Part shown: in pieces, positions 61,767-64,000 of the stretch
Layout: every line of letters starts with the position of its first letter
How positions within the stretch are numbered: position 1 is the stretch's first letter
Assembly: GCA_046309815.1 (NCBI GenBank)
Contig: JBKCOJ010000011.1
Span: forward strand, 1 to 64,000
DNA: 64,000 nt
Direction of reading: 5' to 3'
From: CAITNM01 sp021298215
GTDB lineage: Bacteria > Pseudomonadota > Alphaproteobacteria > Paracaedibacterales > CAITNM01
Made by a program: the position numbers and the translations under genes
The notes under the pieces: model-generated
What the model was told of the DNA's origin: nothing
The model's input: only the letters and a program-made list of their open reading frames with translations
The model's database searches: none

Positions 61767-64000
61767 ATGCGCATTTCAGAGGTTTGCATTGAAAGGCCAG
61801 TTTTTGCATGGGTGATGACACTCATTCTGGTTCTTTTAGGTTTAGTTGGGGCGTATAGGCTTCCTCTGCAAGCTCTTCCTACGGTTGCCAATACAACAGT
61901 TACGATTGAATCTTCGTTACCAGGAGCAAGTCCTGAGGTTGTTGAAACAACACTTACTCGTATCATTGAAGACGCTGTATCTAGTATTGAGGGTGTTGAT
62001 CAGATTGAATCAATTAGTAACTCAGAAGAATCAAAAGTAATTGTCATGTTCCGCCCAGAAAGACGAAGCGAAGATGCCGTTAATGACATTCGAGATCGTC
62101 TTGCTAAAAACCAAGATAGGCTTCCCATGGAAGCAACTCAGCCTATTCTAACAAAGTCTCGTGCTGACGATAAGGCAATCATTACACTTGCATTAACTTC
62201 CGCAACTCTTGATACCGGTGAGCTTCATGATTTTGCAAAGCGTGAATTAGAAAAAGATTTAGAGGCGGTAAGTGGAGCGGCGCGTGTTGATATCCTGGGA
62301 GCTAGCGAATATGTAATGAGGATTTATTTAAATCCTTTAAGTTTAGCTGCTTACGGTATTACTGTTTCTGAAGTGTTACACCAAGTTAAGAAGCAGAATA
62401 TTGAAAAGCCAGCAGGCAAGCTTGTTTCTAAAGATCGTGAATACTCCATTACAACAATTGCTTCACTAGAAAAACCAGAAGAATTTGAAAATATGGTAGT
62501 AGCACCAAGAAAAGATTTCTTGGTGAGATTACGAGATATAGGAAGAGCCGAGATTGATTCGGACGATAAAAAAACAAAAACCTACTTCAATGGGAAGGCT
62601 GGAATCAGTATTGGTGTCGTAAAGCAATCTAACGCGAATCCTATAGAGGTTGCACGAGGGGTAAAAGCTGTTGTTGATAGGGTAAAAAAGAATCTGCCTG
62701 AAACAATTACCATTCATGTTGCGAGCGATACAACAACTTTCATTGAAAGATCGATCCATGAAGTTTATCGCACGCTTTTTGAAGCAACTTTATTAGTTGT
62801 TCTGGTTGTTGTTTTCTTCTTACGATCAGTGCGCTCTTCGATTATTCCCTTGGTTACAATACCTGTTTCTTTAATAGGTGCCTTATTTTTAATGTATTTG
62901 CTGAACTTTACATTAAATTCTTTAACTTTGATGGCAATGGTGTTGGCGATAGGTCTAGTGGTTGATGATGCCATTGTGGTTCTCGAGAATGTGCATAGAA
63001 ATCGCGAATCAGGCATGAAGCCCTTTGAAGCAGCTTATAAAAGTATTAAAGAGATTAGTTTTGCAATTGTTGCAATGACGCTGACTCTTGTTGCTGTATA
63101 TGCGCCAGTCTCTTTGGCGACAGGACGCATAGGAAAATTCTTGGTTGAATTTTCTATTACTTTAGCTGGTGCGGTTTTATTGTCTGGATTTGCAGCCTTA
63201 ACTCTTTCTCCAATGATGTGTGCTCGCTTATTGGGAGATGAAGATCATAAAAAAACGGCAACAAACACTTCTGAAATAGCATTTTGGAATAGATTCAAAG
63301 AATATTTTCTAACAGAGCTTTGGATGGTCAATCTTGAAGAAAAATATGAATATATTTTAAATCTGCTTATGCCAAAGAAGTTGATTGTTGCTTCAAGTGC
63401 TATAGGTTTTGCTTGTTTGGGATATATGACATATCAATATCTTCCAGCAGAAACAACGCCTTATGAAGATCAAGGGTTAATAAAAGTAGAGGGGCAATCA
63501 CCACAAAGTGCTACTATTGCTTATACAGAACGCTACATTCAGATGCTTGATGCTGCCATCAACAAAATCCCTGAAGTTGAGCGTCGCGTTATCACTATTA
63601 CGAACCCTTCCTTTGAAGGAAGCATTGTTTTAAAGAATAGTTCTGAGCGACAAAGAAACACGGAAGAAATAGCTAGCGCTTTGAGAGAGGCTATAGAACC
63701 GATTACTGGTATTCAGGTGAAAATAGATTCTGGATCAAGTGGAGGAAGTGGTAGCGAAAGCGGTAGAGTTGTTGATTTCGTTGTGCGCGCTAATAAACCC
63801 TTTCAAGAGCTGCAAGCAATGGCTGGTAATTTACAAATGGAACTTCATGCGGCTGGTTATTTTCAAGGTATGTTCAGTGATTATCGTGGGGATGTAGCTG
63901 ATTACACGGTAACTGTGTTACGTGATAAGCTTTCTTCATTGAATATTGAACCAGATGCAATTGCTGAAACGATTTCTGCGTTGATTAAAGGAAAAAAGGC
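61767..64000 (+). CDS. RND efflux permease (partial, continues past window)
   Basis: An inner-membrane RND transporter, 744 complete codons, open to the end of the window. It starts MRISEVCIERPVFAWVM, typical of the HAE1/AcrB family TM1. The TM4 segment GLVVDDAIVVLENV carries the proton-relay Asp pair, preceded by TM2-3 (FEATLLVVLVVVFFLRSVR). Porter-domain signatures YRLPLQALP and LPGASPEVVE are present. With the adaptor upstream it forms a proton-driven exporter of drugs or other hydrophobic compounds; substrate unknown. Missing C-terminal ~300 residues are due to the edge. Confidence 0.92.
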   Translation, partial: MRISEVCIERPVFAWVMTLILVLLGLVGAYRLPLQALPTVANTTVTIESSLPGASPEVVETTLTRIIEDAVSSIEGVDQIESISNSEESKVIVMFRPERRSEDAVNDIRDRLAKNQDRLPMEATQPILTKSRADDKAIITLALTSATLDTGELHDFAKRELEKDLEAVSGAARVDILGASEYVMRIYLNPLSLAAYGITVSEVLHQVKKQNIEKPAGKLVSKDREYSITTIASLEKPEEFENMVVAPRKDFLVRLRDIGRAEIDSDDKKTKTYFNGKAGISIGVVKQSNANPIEVARGVKAVVDRVKKNLPETITIHVASDTTTFIERSIHEVYRTLFEATLLVVLVVVFFLRSVRSSIIPLVTIPVSLIGALFLMYLLNFTLNSLTLMAMVLAIGLVVDDAIVVLENVHRNRESGMKPFEAAYKSIKEISFAIVAMTLTLVAVYAPVSLATGRIGKFLVEFSITLAGAVLLSGFAALTLSPMMCARLLGDEDHKKTATNTSEIAFWNRFKEYFLTELWMVNLEEKYEYILNLLMPKKLIVASSAIGFACLGYMTYQYLPAETTPYEDQGLIKVEGQSPQSATIAYTERYIQMLDAAINKIPEVERRVITITNPSFEGSIVLKNSSERQRNTEEIASALREAIEPITGIQVKIDSGSSGGSGSESGRVVDFVVRANKPFQELQAMAGNLQMELHAAGYFQGMFSDYRGDVADYTVTVLRDKLSSLNIEPDAIAETISALIKGKK

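Overview
The window is a dense stretch of AT-rich chromosome from an alphaproteobacterium. Several genes point to that class: a DivL-like sensor protein with Tyr at the phospho-His position, a MucR/Ros-type regulator, an HdaA-type DnaA regulator, a TIGR02300-type FYDL zinc protein, CtaA/Cox15 haem A synthase, COQ7 and UbiG, and a short 4.5S-type SRP RNA beside dnaX-ybaB. By eye the base composition is well below 50% GC (not computed). Together with genes placed away from their usual operon partners, this suggests a host-associated lineage such as Holosporales/Paracaedibacter-like bacteria. That placement is inference. The cell is Gram-negative (lpxK, kdsD, DAP-type murE, RND pump) and respires with complex I and ubiquinone.

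Layout. 1-268: non-coding, unusually GC-rich and full of hairpins. 269-1132: CpoB/YbgF-like periplasmic protein. 1229-8042: rpmE, uvrD, two tandem glycosyltransferase-like paralogues, mraY, znuC and znuB, tightly packed on the plus strand and ending in an inverted repeat. 8058-9644: a ClpX-like AAA+ gene with a signal peptide, interrupted by one in-frame TGA. 9862-11724: uvrC. 11844-20082: rsmH-ftsL-ftsI-murE, then an unknown exported protein, hdaA and priA, with overlapping or near-touching genes. 20083-25895: xerC, an orphan GspE/PilB-type ATPase, map, rpsD, ybaB, dnaX. 25912-26000: SRP RNA. 26191-32694: trkH, a PmtA-like methyltransferase, ccmA, def, a nitronate-monooxygenase-like protein, lysC, ubiG. 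32686-35677: divL-like gene divergent from mucR. 35685-39320: miaB-phoH-ybeY-corC. 39325-48983: cNMP-binding protein, ctaA, yggT, rbfA, SDF symporter, kdsD, rnd, coq7, dsbB, yqaA, glmS, polyprenyl synthase. 49054-55789: trmN6-like gene, WecA-like transferase, nuoL-nuoM-nuoN. 55807-59160: typA-ccmB-lpxK on the minus strand. 59334-64000: FYDL protein, truA, tRNA-Lys with a clear promoter, and an RND adaptor/permease pair cut off by the window edge.

Most of the window is core housekeeping: cell wall and division, DNA repair and replication, translation and RNA processing, respiration, envelope. The parts that do not read as routine are the structured 5' edge (1-268), the exported ClpX-like gene with its in-frame stop, the tandem glycosyltransferase pair before mraY, the degenerate DivL-like kinase, and the orphan secretion-type ATPase. 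I found no CRISPR array, insertion sequence, prophage or rRNA. No gene-free stretch exceeds 300 bases. The gaps 9645-9861, 26001-26190 and 59161-59333 are AT-rich, and I can assign nothing firm to them.
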